Origin: Kitasatospora xanthocidica
GTDB taxonomy: Bacteria; Actinomycetota; Actinomycetes; Streptomycetales; Streptomycetaceae
Assembly (NCBI RefSeq): GCF_014656195.1
Contig: NZ_BNBY01000016.1
Span: forward strand, 100,471 to 164,470
Length of the DNA: 64,000 nt
Reading direction: 5' to 3'
Notes under the pieces: model-generated
The model's database searches: none
Seen by the model: the letters and a program-made list of their open reading frames with translations, nothing else
Told to the model about the DNA's origin: nothing
Part shown: one piece after another, positions 43,131-52,063 of the stretch
Layout: each line of letters opens with the position of its first letter
Numbering within the stretch: position 1 is the first letter of the stretch
Translations under genes and position numbers: made by a program

Positions 43131-44930
43131 ATGGAACCCCTCAGCATCGGGTACGGCCGTCCGCACCAGGACGGCGCAGTCCTCGACCTGTTCACCACCT
43201 GGGCGCACCGCACCCCGGACGCCCCCGCCCTGATCGACGGCGAGCGGACCTACAGCTACGCCGAACTCGACCGCCTCGCCGACAGAACCGCCGAAGCCCT
43301 GCGCGGCAAGGTCGGCCCGGGCGACCTGCTCGGCGTCTGCCTCGGCCACTCGGTGTCGCTGGCGGCCGTCACCCTGGCCGCCGCCAAGCTCGGCGCCGTC
43401 CACCTGCCGCTCGGCCCCCGCCCCGGCGAGCGCCGGCTGCGCGCCGTCGCCGAGCAGCTGCGCCCGGCCTGCCTGGTCGGCGCGCCCGACCTGCTGCCGC
43501 CCGGCGGCGAGCACCTGGCGCTCGACCTGCCCGAGCCGGGCGTGGTGGCCGCACTGACCTCCGGCGAGCAGGTGAGCGTCCCGGCCGGCACCCACTACGC
43601 GGTGCTCACCTCCGGGTCCACCGGCACCCCGAAGGCCGTCGCCGTCACCGAGCCCGCGCTCGGCGCGCTGCTGCAGTGGTACCGCGAGCTGACCGGCCTC
43701 GGCCCCGGCGAGCGGCACAGCCTGCTGATCGGCGTCGCCTTCGATCCGCACGTGATGGAGCTGTGGGCCGGCCTGACCTCCGGCGCGGCCCTGGTCGTCG
43801 CCCCCGAGGCGGTGCGCTGGGACTCCGGCGCGCTCACCGACTGGTGGCGCGAGGCCGGTGTCACCGTGAGCGTGCTGCCCACCCCGCTGGCCGAGCCCGT
43901 CCTCGGCCGGCCCTGGCCCGCCGGACTGGCGCTGCGCCACCTCACCATCGGCGGCGACCGGCTGCGCCGCGCCCCCGGGCCCGAGGTCACCGCGACCGTC
44001 CACAACGCCTACGGCCCCGCCGAGGCCACCGTCACCACCACCGTGCACACCATGGCGCCCGGCGGCGACCACGGCGCCGGCGCCCCGCCGATCGGGCTGC
44101 CGATCGCGGGCGCGGTCGTGCTGGTCACCGACGAGGACGGCCGGCCGGTGCCGCACGGCGTGGCCGGCGAGCTGCGGATCGGCGGCCGCGGCCTGGCCGC
44201 CGGGTACCTCGACCCCGAGCTGACCGCCCGCCGCTTCGTCGGCGCGCCCGAAGGCGTGGACGGCACCGACCGGGTCTACCGCACCGGCGACCGGGTCGTC
44301 ATGCGCCCCGACGGGGTGCTGGAGTTCCACGGCCGCCTGGACGACCAGGTCAAGGTCAGCGGCGTGCGGATCGAGCCCGCCGAGGTCGAGGCCGCGTTCG
44401 AGCGCGACCCGCGGGTGCGGCGGGCGGTGGTCGCCGCCGAGCAGGCACCGGCCGGCGGCGTCCGGCTGCTCGCCTTCGTCCAGGTCGAGGACGGGACTGC
44501 CGGTACCAGTGGCGACCAGGCGGAGACGGTGCGCCTGCTCGACGCCGTCCGGCCCTGGCTGCCCGAGCAGGCCGTGCCCGCCGCCGTCCGGCTGGTGGAC
44601 CGCTTCCCGCTGGACGCCAACGGCAAGGTGGACCGCCCGGCCCTGCTGGCCGCCGAACCGGCGCGGTCCACGGGGGAGGACGGCGACACCCCCGTCGAGC
44701 GGACCGTACTGAAGCTCTGCCGCGAGCTGACCGGCCGCCCCGAGCTCGGCCCCGCCGACAACTTCCTGGCCTCGGGCGGCAATTCGCTCGCCGCCGCCCG
44801 GCTGCTGGAAGCCCTGGAAAGCGAGTACGGGATCCGGCTGCGCGCGCCCCTGGTGCTGCGCCAGCCGGACCTGCGGGCCGTCGCCCGACTGGTCGAGGAG
44901 CGGGTGGCCGCCCTGACCGCGACCGGCTGA
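43131..44930 (+). CDS. NRPS: adenylation-carrier didomain (A-T), first copy
   Basis: A 599-aa protein. A-domain motifs: TSGSTG at 160-165, IGVAFDPHVMELW (A4 with the Asp that binds an alpha-amino group), NAYGPAEAT (A5), YRTGDR (A7), GRLDDQVKVSGVRIEP (A8), Lys499 in NGKVDR (A10). Carrier Ser552 is in SGGNSLAA. Pocket by hand alignment: roughly D-P-M-V-T-G-A-V-T; I cannot assign a substrate. It lacks a C domain, so it loads an amino acid that another protein condenses. ATG 43131 has ggaga 5 bases upstream. It lies directly after the dehydrogenase, making its aminoacyl carrier a candidate substrate of that enzyme. Confidence 0.9.
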   Translation: MEPLSIGYGRPHQDGAVLDLFTTWAHRTPDAPALIDGERTYSYAELDRLADRTAEALRGKVGPGDLLGVCLGHSVSLAAVTLAAAKLGAVHLPLGPRPGERRLRAVAEQLRPACLVGAPDLLPPGGEHLALDLPEPGVVAALTSGEQVSVPAGTHYAVLTSGSTGTPKAVAVTEPALGALLQWYRELTGLGPGERHSLLIGVAFDPHVMELWAGLTSGAALVVAPEAVRWDSGALTDWWREAGVTVSVLPTPLAEPVLGRPWPAGLALRHLTIGGDRLRRAPGPEVTATVHNAYGPAEATVTTTVHTMAPGGDHGAGAPPIGLPIAGAVVLVTDEDGRPVPHGVAGELRIGGRGLAAGYLDPELTARRFVGAPEGVDGTDRVYRTGDRVVMRPDGVLEFHGRLDDQVKVSGVRIEPAEVEAAFERDPRVRRAVVAAEQAPAGGVRLLAFVQVEDGTAGTSGDQAETVRLLDAVRPWLPEQAVPAAVRLVDRFPLDANGKVDRPALLAAEPARSTGEDGDTPVERTVLKLCRELTGRPELGPADNFLASGGNSLAAARLLEALESEYGIRLRAPLVLRQPDLRAVARLVEERVAALTATG

Positions 44931-44966
44931 CCGCGACCGCCCGCCCCTCCCCGTACCTCCTCAGCA

Positions 44967-44997
44967 GGGCGCCCCGGCGAGTACCGCCGGGGCGCCC
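44967..44997 (+). promoter_or_regulatory. Strong hairpin between the two A-T genes
   Basis: A perfect 13-bp GC stem (44967-44979 with 44985-44997) and 5-base loop agtac end 13 bases before the ATG at 45011, abutting its ribosome site. It may attenuate, process or stabilise the operon message, so that downstream genes are made in a different ratio. Confidence 0.6.
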
Positions 44998-45010
44998 GGA
45001 AGGGACCACC

Positions 45011-46825
45011 ATGACCACCGCGACCCTGCCCGCGCTGATCGCCCGCCAGGCCGAACGGCAGCCCGACGCGCTCGCCGTGACCGACGGCGCCACCATCCTC
45101 ACCTACCGCGAACTCGTCGACGCCGCAGGCCGCTTGGCCGCCGTACTGGCCGACCGGGGGATCGGCCCCGGCAGCGCCGTCGGACTGCTCTGCGCCCGCT
45201 CCACCCGCCTCGTCGTCGCCCAGCTCGCGATCTGGCGCACCGGCGCCCACGTCCTCCCGCTGGACCCGGCCTACCCGCGCCCGCGGATCGCCGAGATGAC
45301 CACCGACGCCGGAGCCCGGCTCGTCCTCGGCGACAAGGCGCTGCTCGCCGAGGCCGGCCTGGCCGAGGACCGGACCCTCGTCCTGACCGAGCACGGCACC
45401 GACGCCACCGGGCCGGCGCTGCCCGACGCCGCCGACCCGGCTGCGCCCGCCCTGGTCTTCTACACCTCCGGCTCCACCGGCCGGGCCAAGGGCGTGCTCG
45501 TCCCGCACCGCGCCGTCGCCGACCTGGTCACCGCCCCGGACGCCATCGCGCTCGGCCCGCGCGACCGGGTGCTGTTCCACTCCGCCGTCACCTTCGACGC
45601 CTCCACCTTCGAACTGTGGGCCCCGCTGGCCCGCGGCGCCGCCGTCGCCGTCTCCCCGGCCGACCGGCCCACCGCCGAGGAACTCGGCCGCGACGTCGAA
45701 CGGTTCGGCGTCACCACCCTGCTGCTCACCAGCGCGCTCTTCCACCACCTGGCCGCCCGCCAGTCGCGGGTCTTCGGGGTGCTGCGGACCCTCGCGGTCG
45801 GCGGCGAGGTGCTCTCGCCCGAGCACGCGGGCGCCGTGCTGCGCGCCTTCCCCTGGCTCGAACTGGTCAACGTCTACGGGCCGACCGAGGCCACCACCTT
45901 CACCACCCTGCACCGGGTCACCCAGGCCGACTGCGCCGGAGCCGTCCCGATCGGCCGGACCTTCGGCGGTGCCCGGGCCCTCGTCCTGGACGAGCGGCTC
46001 GCACCGGTGCCGCCGGGCACGGTCGGCGAGCTGTGGATCGCCGGCGACCGCCTCGCCCTCGGCTACCTCAACCGGCCCGAGCTGACCGCCGAGCGCTTCC
46101 GCGAACTCCCGGATGTCGGGCGGGCCTACCGCAGCGGCGACCTGGTCCGGCAACGGCCGGACGGAGTCCTGGAGTTCCACGGCCGGACGGACGAGCAGGT
46201 CAAGCTGCGCGGCTTCCGGATCGAACCGGGCGAGGTCGAGCACGCGCTGCTGCAACTCCCCGAGGTCGCCGAGGCCGCCGTGGTGGTCCGGCGGGCCGGA
46301 CAGACCGACGCCGCCCTGACCGCCTGCGTCGTCCTCGCCGAGGGCGCCGGACCGGCCGTCGACGCGCTGCGCGCCCGGCTCGCCGAGCGGCTGCCCGCCC
46401 ACCTGGTGCCCACCGCCTGGACCGTGCTCGACGCGCTGCCGCTGACCGGTACCGGGAAGGTCGACCGGAGGGCGCTCGCCGACGGCGACACGGCCGAGGG
46501 CCGGTCCGCCGGGGGCGGCGAACTCACCCCGATCCAGCAGGTCGTCGCCGAGGCCTGGAGCCGGGCCCTGGAGCGTCCGATCACCGACCCGGCCGCCGAC
46601 TTCCTCGCCGAGGGCGGGCACTCGCTGCTCGCCATGTGGGTCGTCGACGACCTGCGCGAGGACCTGGGCGTCGAGCTGTCGCTCGCCGACTTCCTCGACC
46701 ACCCGACCGTCGCCGGGCAGGCGGAGCTGCTCGAACGGGCGCTGCGGGACGCCGACGGGCCGCAGGATCCGGCTCACGGCGCCGACGCACCGGCCGGAAC
46801 CGCCACTTCAGGAGAAAGCCGGTGA
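45011..46825 (+). CDS. NRPS: adenylation-carrier didomain (A-T), second copy
   Basis: A 604-aa protein. Motifs: TSGSTG at 152-157, VTFDASTFELW (A4), NVYGPTEAT (A5), YRSGDLVR (A7), GRTDEQVKLRGFRIEP (A8), Lys483 in GTGKVDR (A10). Carrier Ser538 is in EGGHSLLA. Pocket by hand alignment: roughly D-A-F-L-A-G-V-T-F, close in style to codes for branched aliphatic residues (Val, Ile, Leu); low certainty. It has no C domain. ATG 45011 follows ggaaggga. The stop overlaps the next gene (GTGA). Confidence 0.9.
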   Translation: MTTATLPALIARQAERQPDALAVTDGATILTYRELVDAAGRLAAVLADRGIGPGSAVGLLCARSTRLVVAQLAIWRTGAHVLPLDPAYPRPRIAEMTTDAGARLVLGDKALLAEAGLAEDRTLVLTEHGTDATGPALPDAADPAAPALVFYTSGSTGRAKGVLVPHRAVADLVTAPDAIALGPRDRVLFHSAVTFDASTFELWAPLARGAAVAVSPADRPTAEELGRDVERFGVTTLLLTSALFHHLAARQSRVFGVLRTLAVGGEVLSPEHAGAVLRAFPWLELVNVYGPTEATTFTTLHRVTQADCAGAVPIGRTFGGARALVLDERLAPVPPGTVGELWIAGDRLALGYLNRPELTAERFRELPDVGRAYRSGDLVRQRPDGVLEFHGRTDEQVKLRGFRIEPGEVEHALLQLPEVAEAAVVVRRAGQTDAALTACVVLAEGAGPAVDALRARLAERLPAHLVPTAWTVLDALPLTGTGKVDRRALADGDTAEGRSAGGGELTPIQQVVAEAWSRALERPITDPAADFLAEGGHSLLAMWVVDDLREDLGVELSLADFLDHPTVAGQAELLERALRDADGPQDPAHGADAPAGTATSGESR

Positions 46826-49680
46826 CCCCCGTGGACCAGGCCGACCTGCTGCGCCGCGCCCGCAGCCGCCGGAGCGCCGCCACCGCCGCGCCCCGGCATT
46901 CCGCCGGGACCGACGGCCCGGCCCCGCTCTCCCACGCCCAGCAGCGGATGTGGCTGATGGACCACCTCGGCCAGGGCGGCGCCCTCTACAACGTGCCGAT
47001 CGCCGCCCGGCTGCGCGGCCCGCTCGACCGGGTCGCCCTCGCCGCCGCGATCACCGGACTCACCGAGCGGCACGCCGTCCTGCGCACCCGCTACCCGCGC
47101 CGGGGCGGACAGCCGTACCAGCAGATCGACCCGTCGGCCCCGGTGCCGCTGCCGGTCGTGGACGCCGGGACGGAGCCGGCGGCCGCCGAACAGCTCGCCG
47201 CCGAAGCCGCCCGTCCGTTCGACCTCGCGGCCGGTCCGGTGCTGCGCGCCCTGCTGCTGCGGCACGGCCATCAGGATCACACCCTGGTTCTGACGATCCA
47301 TCACATCGCGGTCGACGGCGGCTCACTGCCCGTCCTGGCCGCGGACCTGGCCGCGCTCTACGCCGCCGCCCGTGACGGCGTGCCGCCGCAACTCCCGGCT
47401 CCCGGGCCGTCGTACGCCGACCACGCCCGCCAGGAGCGCGCCCGGGACGCCGAGTTGACGGCCGCGGCCGACACCATCGCCGCCCGACTGGCCGGCGCCC
47501 GCCCGCCCGCACTGCTGCGGCCGGTGCCGCCCGGCGCCCGCGAACGCCGGGCCGCGCTGCACGCCGCGCCGCTGGACCCCGCCGTCGTGGCGGCCCTGCG
47601 CGGCCTCGGCGCCCGGCACGGTGCCACGCTGTTCACCGTCGTGCTGGCCGCCGCGTTCGCCACCCTGCGGACCGCCGCCGGGCAGGACGACCTGGTCCTC
47701 GGCTGCGCCAGCGGCCACCGGGCCCGGCCCGAGCTGCGGAACACCGTCGGCCTCGGGGTCAACACCCTCGCGGTGCGGGTCGCCCCGACCGGGGACCCGT
47801 CGTTCGCGGAGCTGCTGGCGACGGTGCGCGGCGAGCTGCTCGACGCCCAGCAGCACCACGAGGTGCCGTTCGACCTCGTGGTCGAGCGGCTCGGCGCGGC
47901 GGCCCGCCGCGCGGACGGCACCCCGCTGCTCTCGGTCACCTGCGACCTCGTCCAGCCCGGCGCGCCGCTGACGCTGCCCGGCCTCGACGCCGAGCACGTG
48001 GAACTCGACCTGGGGCTGGCCAAGTTCGGGCTGGCCATGCTGGTCGAGGACGGTCCGGCACCGCGCTGCCTGGTCCAGCACGACCGGGACGCGCTGGACG
48101 AGGCCACCGCGGGGAAGCTGCTCGACGGCTTCGCCGCCGTGCTCACCGCCGTGGCCACGGGCGCGGACCCGAGGCTGTCCGAGCTGCCCGGCACCCTGCT
48201 GGCCGCCGGCGAACACCCGCTGGTGGAAGCCCTGTTGAGCGACCCCGGGGTGGTCGAGGCGGCCGTCGTCGAGAACGCCGGCCCGGCGGGGGAGGGCCCG
48301 CCGCTCGCCTACGCCGTGGTCCGCGGACCGGTCGCCCCGAACGGCGCCCAGCTGCGGGCCGCCCTGCGCGGACGCCTCCCCGCCGCCGAACTGCCGCTCG
48401 CCGTCACCCTGGTGGACCGGATCCCCCGGAACCCCGACGGCACCCCCGACCACGGCCGGCTGCCCGGCGCCACCCGCCTCGGGGAAGGCCCGCCCCCGGG
48501 AGCCCCGGGAGCCCCGGCCCCGGAAGGCCCGGTCGACACCGTCCGGACGGCCTTCGGCGAACTGCTCGGCACCACGCCGCCCGCCGACGGTGACTTCTTC
48601 GCCCTCGGCGGCCACTCCCTGATCGCCGTCCAGCTCGCCGAACGCCTGCGCACCCGCACCGGACTGCCGCTCACCGGCCTCGACATCCTGGAACAGCGCA
48701 CCCCGCGCGCCCTCGCCGCCCTGCTCGCCGGCCGCGAGGACGAGCGCCGCTCCGCCCTCGCCCGCACCGGCGCCCGCCCGGGCCTCCGGGCCCGTACCGG
48801 CACCGTCCTGCTCACCGGCGCCACCGGCGGAGTCGGCGCGGCGGTCCTCCAGGAGCTGATGGCCCAGGGCCGGCCGGTCCGGGTCCTGGTCCGGCCCGAG
48901 TCCGCCCACCTGCCCGCCCTGAACGGCGCCGAGGTGGCGGAGGGCGACCTCGCCGACCTCGACAGCCTGCGGCGCGCCGTCGAGGGCGTGGACGCCGTCA
49001 TCCACTCCGCCTGCACCTTCACCGACCACGCCACCGACGTGGCCGCGATGCGCGCCCTGGTGGACGGCTGGCGCGGCGGCCCGTTCGTCTTCGTCAGCAG
49101 CATCGACGCGTACGGCCGCCCGGCGGGCACCGAGGTCCCCGACGGCGCCCCGAGCGGCGAGGCGGTCACCGCGTACGGACAGGCCAAGCTGGACTGCGAG
49201 CGGATCCTGTTCGAGGCCGCCGGAGCCGGGGCCGGCCGCGGTCCGGTCACCGCCGTCCGCGCCCCCATCGTCTGGGGCCCGCACCACCGCCTGCGCGACC
49301 AGCTCCGCTGGGGCTCCACCGGCGACCTCTACCAGGCCGCCCTGGCCGGCCGGCCGATCGGCCTGCCCGCCGCCGACGACCGGTACGGCGCCTCCTGGGT
49401 GCACGCCGCAGCCCTGGCCCGCGCACTCGCCACCTGCGCCGCACCGGACCACCCGGCGGCCGGGCGGGTCGTCAACGCGGTGAGCGGACACGTCTCCTGG
49501 GCGGAGTTCACCACCGAACTGGTCCGCCTCCTCGGCTCCGCCAGCCCGGTCCTGGTCGGCCCCGACGCCGACGAGGAACTGCGCCGCCCCTGGCGCTACC
49601 GGGCCGACGCGCTCGCCGTCCCGCTCACCCCCGAACCGGGCGAGACCTGGCGCGAGGTCCTGGCGGCGATGGTCGGCTGA
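46822..49680 (+). CDS. NRPS terminal protein: C, adenylation remnant, carrier, SDR-type domain
   Basis: A 952-aa protein. The C domain (about 30-450) has an intact HHIAVDG motif at 160-166. Residues about 465-550 (VEAALLS-like start, LRAALRGRLPAAELPLAVTLVDRIPRNPDG) match only the small C-terminal subdomain of an A domain; the A10 Lys is absent (NPDGTPDHG), so it cannot activate an amino acid. Carrier Ser599 is in GGHSLIA. The last 290 residues are an extended short-chain dehydrogenase: GATGGVG at 666-672, FVSSIDAYG, then Tyr785 and Lys789 in YGQAKLD. No thioesterase is present, so release is probably reductive (aldehyde or alcohol). GTG 46822 has aggag upstream. Confidence 0.85.
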   Translation: MTPVDQADLLRRARSRRSAATAAPRHSAGTDGPAPLSHAQQRMWLMDHLGQGGALYNVPIAARLRGPLDRVALAAAITGLTERHAVLRTRYPRRGGQPYQQIDPSAPVPLPVVDAGTEPAAAEQLAAEAARPFDLAAGPVLRALLLRHGHQDHTLVLTIHHIAVDGGSLPVLAADLAALYAAARDGVPPQLPAPGPSYADHARQERARDAELTAAADTIAARLAGARPPALLRPVPPGARERRAALHAAPLDPAVVAALRGLGARHGATLFTVVLAAAFATLRTAAGQDDLVLGCASGHRARPELRNTVGLGVNTLAVRVAPTGDPSFAELLATVRGELLDAQQHHEVPFDLVVERLGAAARRADGTPLLSVTCDLVQPGAPLTLPGLDAEHVELDLGLAKFGLAMLVEDGPAPRCLVQHDRDALDEATAGKLLDGFAAVLTAVATGADPRLSELPGTLLAAGEHPLVEALLSDPGVVEAAVVENAGPAGEGPPLAYAVVRGPVAPNGAQLRAALRGRLPAAELPLAVTLVDRIPRNPDGTPDHGRLPGATRLGEGPPPGAPGAPAPEGPVDTVRTAFGELLGTTPPADGDFFALGGHSLIAVQLAERLRTRTGLPLTGLDILEQRTPRALAALLAGREDERRSALARTGARPGLRARTGTVLLTGATGGVGAAVLQELMAQGRPVRVLVRPESAHLPALNGAEVAEGDLADLDSLRRAVEGVDAVIHSACTFTDHATDVAAMRALVDGWRGGPFVFVSSIDAYGRPAGTEVPDGAPSGEAVTAYGQAKLDCERILFEAAGAGAGRGPVTAVRAPIVWGPHHRLRDQLRWGSTGDLYQAALAGRPIGLPAADDRYGASWVHAAALARALATCAAPDHPAAGRVVNAVSGHVSWAEFTTELVRLLGSASPVLVGPDADEELRRPWRYRADALAVPLTPEPGETWREVLAAMVG

Positions 49681-49696
49681 GCCGACCGCCCCGGCA

Positions 49697-49738
49697 CCGG
49701 GCGGAGGGGTCCTCCGGGCAGCGGACCCCTCCGCCCGG
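49697..49738. terminator. Terminator of the NRPS operon
   Basis: A perfect 16-bp stem (49697-49712 with 49723-49738) and a 10-base loop lie 16 bases past the NRPS stop and touch the convergent gene's stop. It should end transcripts from both sides and marks the operon's right border. Confidence 0.85.
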
Positions 49739-50257
49739 CTACCTCAAGCGCCGCACCTGCCGCACCTGCCGCAGCCGGTCCGCGGCGACGTTGCGGATGC
49801 GCCGGGTGCGCCCGCCCCCGGCCAGGACGGTCAGCGCGGCGGCGGACGATCCCCGCTCGGCCGTCCGCAGCTGCAGCCAGTTCGACGCCGACAGCAACTG
49901 CTCGGCCTCCCAGGGCTCGTCCAGCTCCATCGCCCGCGCCAACGCCCAGTCCGCCAGACGCCGGGCGGCGAACCCGTCCACCGCCACCACTCCGGCCAAC
50001 TCCCGGTGCCAGTCCGGGAACCCCGGGTCCGTCAGCAGCTCCGCCGCCCGCCGGTCCAGGTGCTCGCACACCGCGCTGCCCGCCATCGCCCGATCGGGAT
50101 CGCCCAGCACCCGCCGCACCAGCGCCACCGCGTCCTCCGGCGCCACCTCGGCGAACTCCCGCCGGTAGCGGGCGAAGCGCACGTGCTCGTCCGGGTGGGG
50201 GTCGGGCCCGACCGGTGCTGTGCCCCCTTCGACGGGAACCACCTCGCCCACCGTCAC
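49739..50257 (-). CDS. Hypothetical protein, possibly helical-repeat
   Basis: A 172-aa protein from GTG 50255-50257, overlapping the stop of the upstream 159-aa gene (GTGA). FARYRREFAEVAPEDAVALVRRVLGDPDRAMAGSAVCEHLDRRAAELL and ADWALARAMELDEPWEAEQLLSASNWLQLRTAERG look like stacked helices; the C terminus is very basic (RQVRQVRRLR). I do not recognise the family. It is outside the NRPS unit, on the opposite strand. Confidence 0.65.
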   Translation of the reverse strand: MTVGEVVPVEGGTAPVGPDPHPDEHVRFARYRREFAEVAPEDAVALVRRVLGDPDRAMAGSAVCEHLDRRAAELLTDPGFPDWHRELAGVVAVDGFAARRLADWALARAMELDEPWEAEQLLSASNWLQLRTAERGSSAAALTVLAGGGRTRRIRNVAADRLRQVRQVRRLR

Positions 50258-50733
50258 TCCAGCAGCCACTCGACGCCCTCCTCCGGCACCCACGGGAACG
50301 GCACCTGCGGCCAGCGGGCCGCCGCCCAGGCGTCGACGTCGACCGCGAGGACGGCGTCGACGAACGCCGCCGGCGGCCGGTAGCCGTGCGCGGTGACGTA
50401 GTGGCCGATCAGGAACGGCGCCGCGTAGGCGATCGACGGCGCGCCCGGGATCCGGATCTCGCCGTTGCCCTCCGGTCCCTCGCCCGGCGGACAGAGGTCG
50501 CACTCGTGCACGCCGAGGCACACGTTCATCCACTGCACCTGCTGGACGGCCGCCAGCTTCGCCACGAACCCGGCCGGCACCTCCCCGGTCGGGTACGGCT
50601 CGCCCGCCTGCAACCAGCCCACGTTCAACCTGGTGTAGGCGGGTGCGTACCAGAGCGCGAAGACGCCGGACTCGGGGTCCGTGAACCCGTCCTCGGGACG
50701 GTAGGCGTACTCGGTGAGATCCTCGTAGAACAC
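50254..50733 (-). CDS. DUF7919-like hypothetical protein
   Basis: A 159-aa protein from GTG 50731-50733. FYEDLTEYAYRPEDGF, LNVGWLQAGEPYPTGEVP, HECDLCPPG, GEIRIPG and FLIGHYVTAHGYRPPAAFVDAV resemble a widespread uncharacterised actinobacterial family, from memory DUF7919. The CxxCPP motif could bind metal. It is coupled to the 172-aa gene downstream. Confidence 0.6.
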   Translation of the reverse strand: MFYEDLTEYAYRPEDGFTDPESGVFALWYAPAYTRLNVGWLQAGEPYPTGEVPAGFVAKLAAVQQVQWMNVCLGVHECDLCPPGEGPEGNGEIRIPGAPSIAYAAPFLIGHYVTAHGYRPPAAFVDAVLAVDVDAWAAARWPQVPFPWVPEEGVEWLLE

Positions 50734-51106
50734 CGACGCATCATGCCCGACCGGCCCGGCCGCCCGGGGGCTGGGGTCTCGGCCCTCGCCGAGGGTGACG
50801 GCCCTGGAACGGCCGGTCGTGGTGCCGCGAAGGAACAGGTGGCGCGTTCCCCGGCGGAGGGGTTCGGTGGAGGGGTTCGGCGGGGGTGGCCGGCGGGGGT
50901 GACCGGAGCCCCTCGCGGTGCCCGACGTACCGTGGGGCGTCGACTCGGCTGCGGGCGGGGCGAGTTGTCGCGCTGGCGTCGCCCCCGGCTCACACGGGCC
51001 CTGGGGCACGTGGGGCCCCCGAGACGGGAGGTGACACCGTGACGGTCGGTGTGCGACCCTGCAGCTCGCGCGCCGTTCCGCGCGCGGGGAGCCGGGGGGT
51101 TCGTAG
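50734..51106. other. Divergent intergenic region
   Basis: No gene was found. It holds G-rich direct repeats (ggaggggttcgg, about 50858-50882) and presumably the promoters of the DUF7919-like gene and of the DUF4129 operon. Confidence 0.45.
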
Positions 51107-52063
51107 ATGAGCGGTGGGGCGCCGGCGCGAACGCGCGGGCGGGGTGGTCGGCCGGCGGGCGTGCTGCTGGTCGTCGTCGGGCTGGTGACCGCCGCCGCGG
51201 CGCTGCGGCCCGAGGGCGGGCTGCTGGGGACGGTGGCCACCGGGCCGGTGGGCGGCCTCGGGTTCGTGGTGCTGCTCGTGCTCGGCTGGGGCGCGCTGGT
51301 CGGCAGGTTCGCGGTGCGCTTCCGTGAGGAGGTCCGGCATCTGGACGGGCCGACACCCCGGGCCGATCGCCTGCGGGAGACGGCCATGGTCCTGCTGCCG
51401 GTGGCGGCCGTCGTGGTGCCGGTCCTCCTGCTGGTCCTGCAGGGCCGCACCTCAGGGGCGCCCGAGGTGCCGCATCCCCCGCTGCCGGACTTCAGCCCCC
51501 AGCCGGTCCCCGCGGCCACGACGGCGCCGGTCCCCGTGGACGCCGCGGGCGCGGCCGGGCTGCTGCTCACCGCGTTGTTGGCCCTGGCGGGAGTGGCCGC
51601 GGTGGTCCTCGCCGTCGTCGTCGCGGTCCGGCTGAGCCGGTGGACCCGGCGCCCGGAGACACCCGAACTGCCGGCCGTCGAAGCCGCGCCCGCCGACCCC
51701 GAAGCCGCCCTCGCCGAGGCCGTCGACTCCGGCCTCAGGGCGCTCGCGGGAGCGGACGCCCGAGCGGCGGTGATCGCCTGCTACGCGGCGATGGAGGGCT
51801 CGTTGGCCGCCTCCGGCCTGCCCAGGCAGTCCTGGGAGAGCCCGACCGAGCTGCTGCGGCGCGCGCTGTCCGACGAGCGGATCGACGCCGCCGGGGCACG
51901 GGAGCTCACCGCGCTGTTCCGTGAGGCCCGGTACTCGACCCACCCGATGGACGACGGCCAGGTGCGCCGGGCCCGTACGGCGCTGGACGCCATCGCCGCC
52001 CGGCTCGCGGCCGCCGAACCTCCGGCGGCCGCGGCGGCCCCCGCCCCGGGGGAGCGGCGTTGA
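51107..52063 (+). CDS. DUF4129 membrane protein
   Basis: A 318-aa protein with four hydrophobic helices in the first 190 residues, a Pro-rich outer loop, and a cytoplasmic C-terminal DUF4129 domain: ARAAVIACYAAMEGSLAASGLPRQSWESPTELLRRAL and LTALFREARYSTHPM. DUF4129 proteins typically sit with MoxR and DUF58 proteins, as here. It is first in a five-gene + strand operon (51107-55935). Confidence 0.82.
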   Translation: MSGGAPARTRGRGGRPAGVLLVVVGLVTAAAALRPEGGLLGTVATGPVGGLGFVVLLVLGWGALVGRFAVRFREEVRHLDGPTPRADRLRETAMVLLPVAAVVVPVLLLVLQGRTSGAPEVPHPPLPDFSPQPVPAATTAPVPVDAAGAAGLLLTALLALAGVAAVVLAVVVAVRLSRWTRRPETPELPAVEAAPADPEAALAEAVDSGLRALAGADARAAVIACYAAMEGSLAASGLPRQSWESPTELLRRALSDERIDAAGARELTALFREARYSTHPMDDGQVRRARTALDAIAARLAAAEPPAAAAAPAPGERR

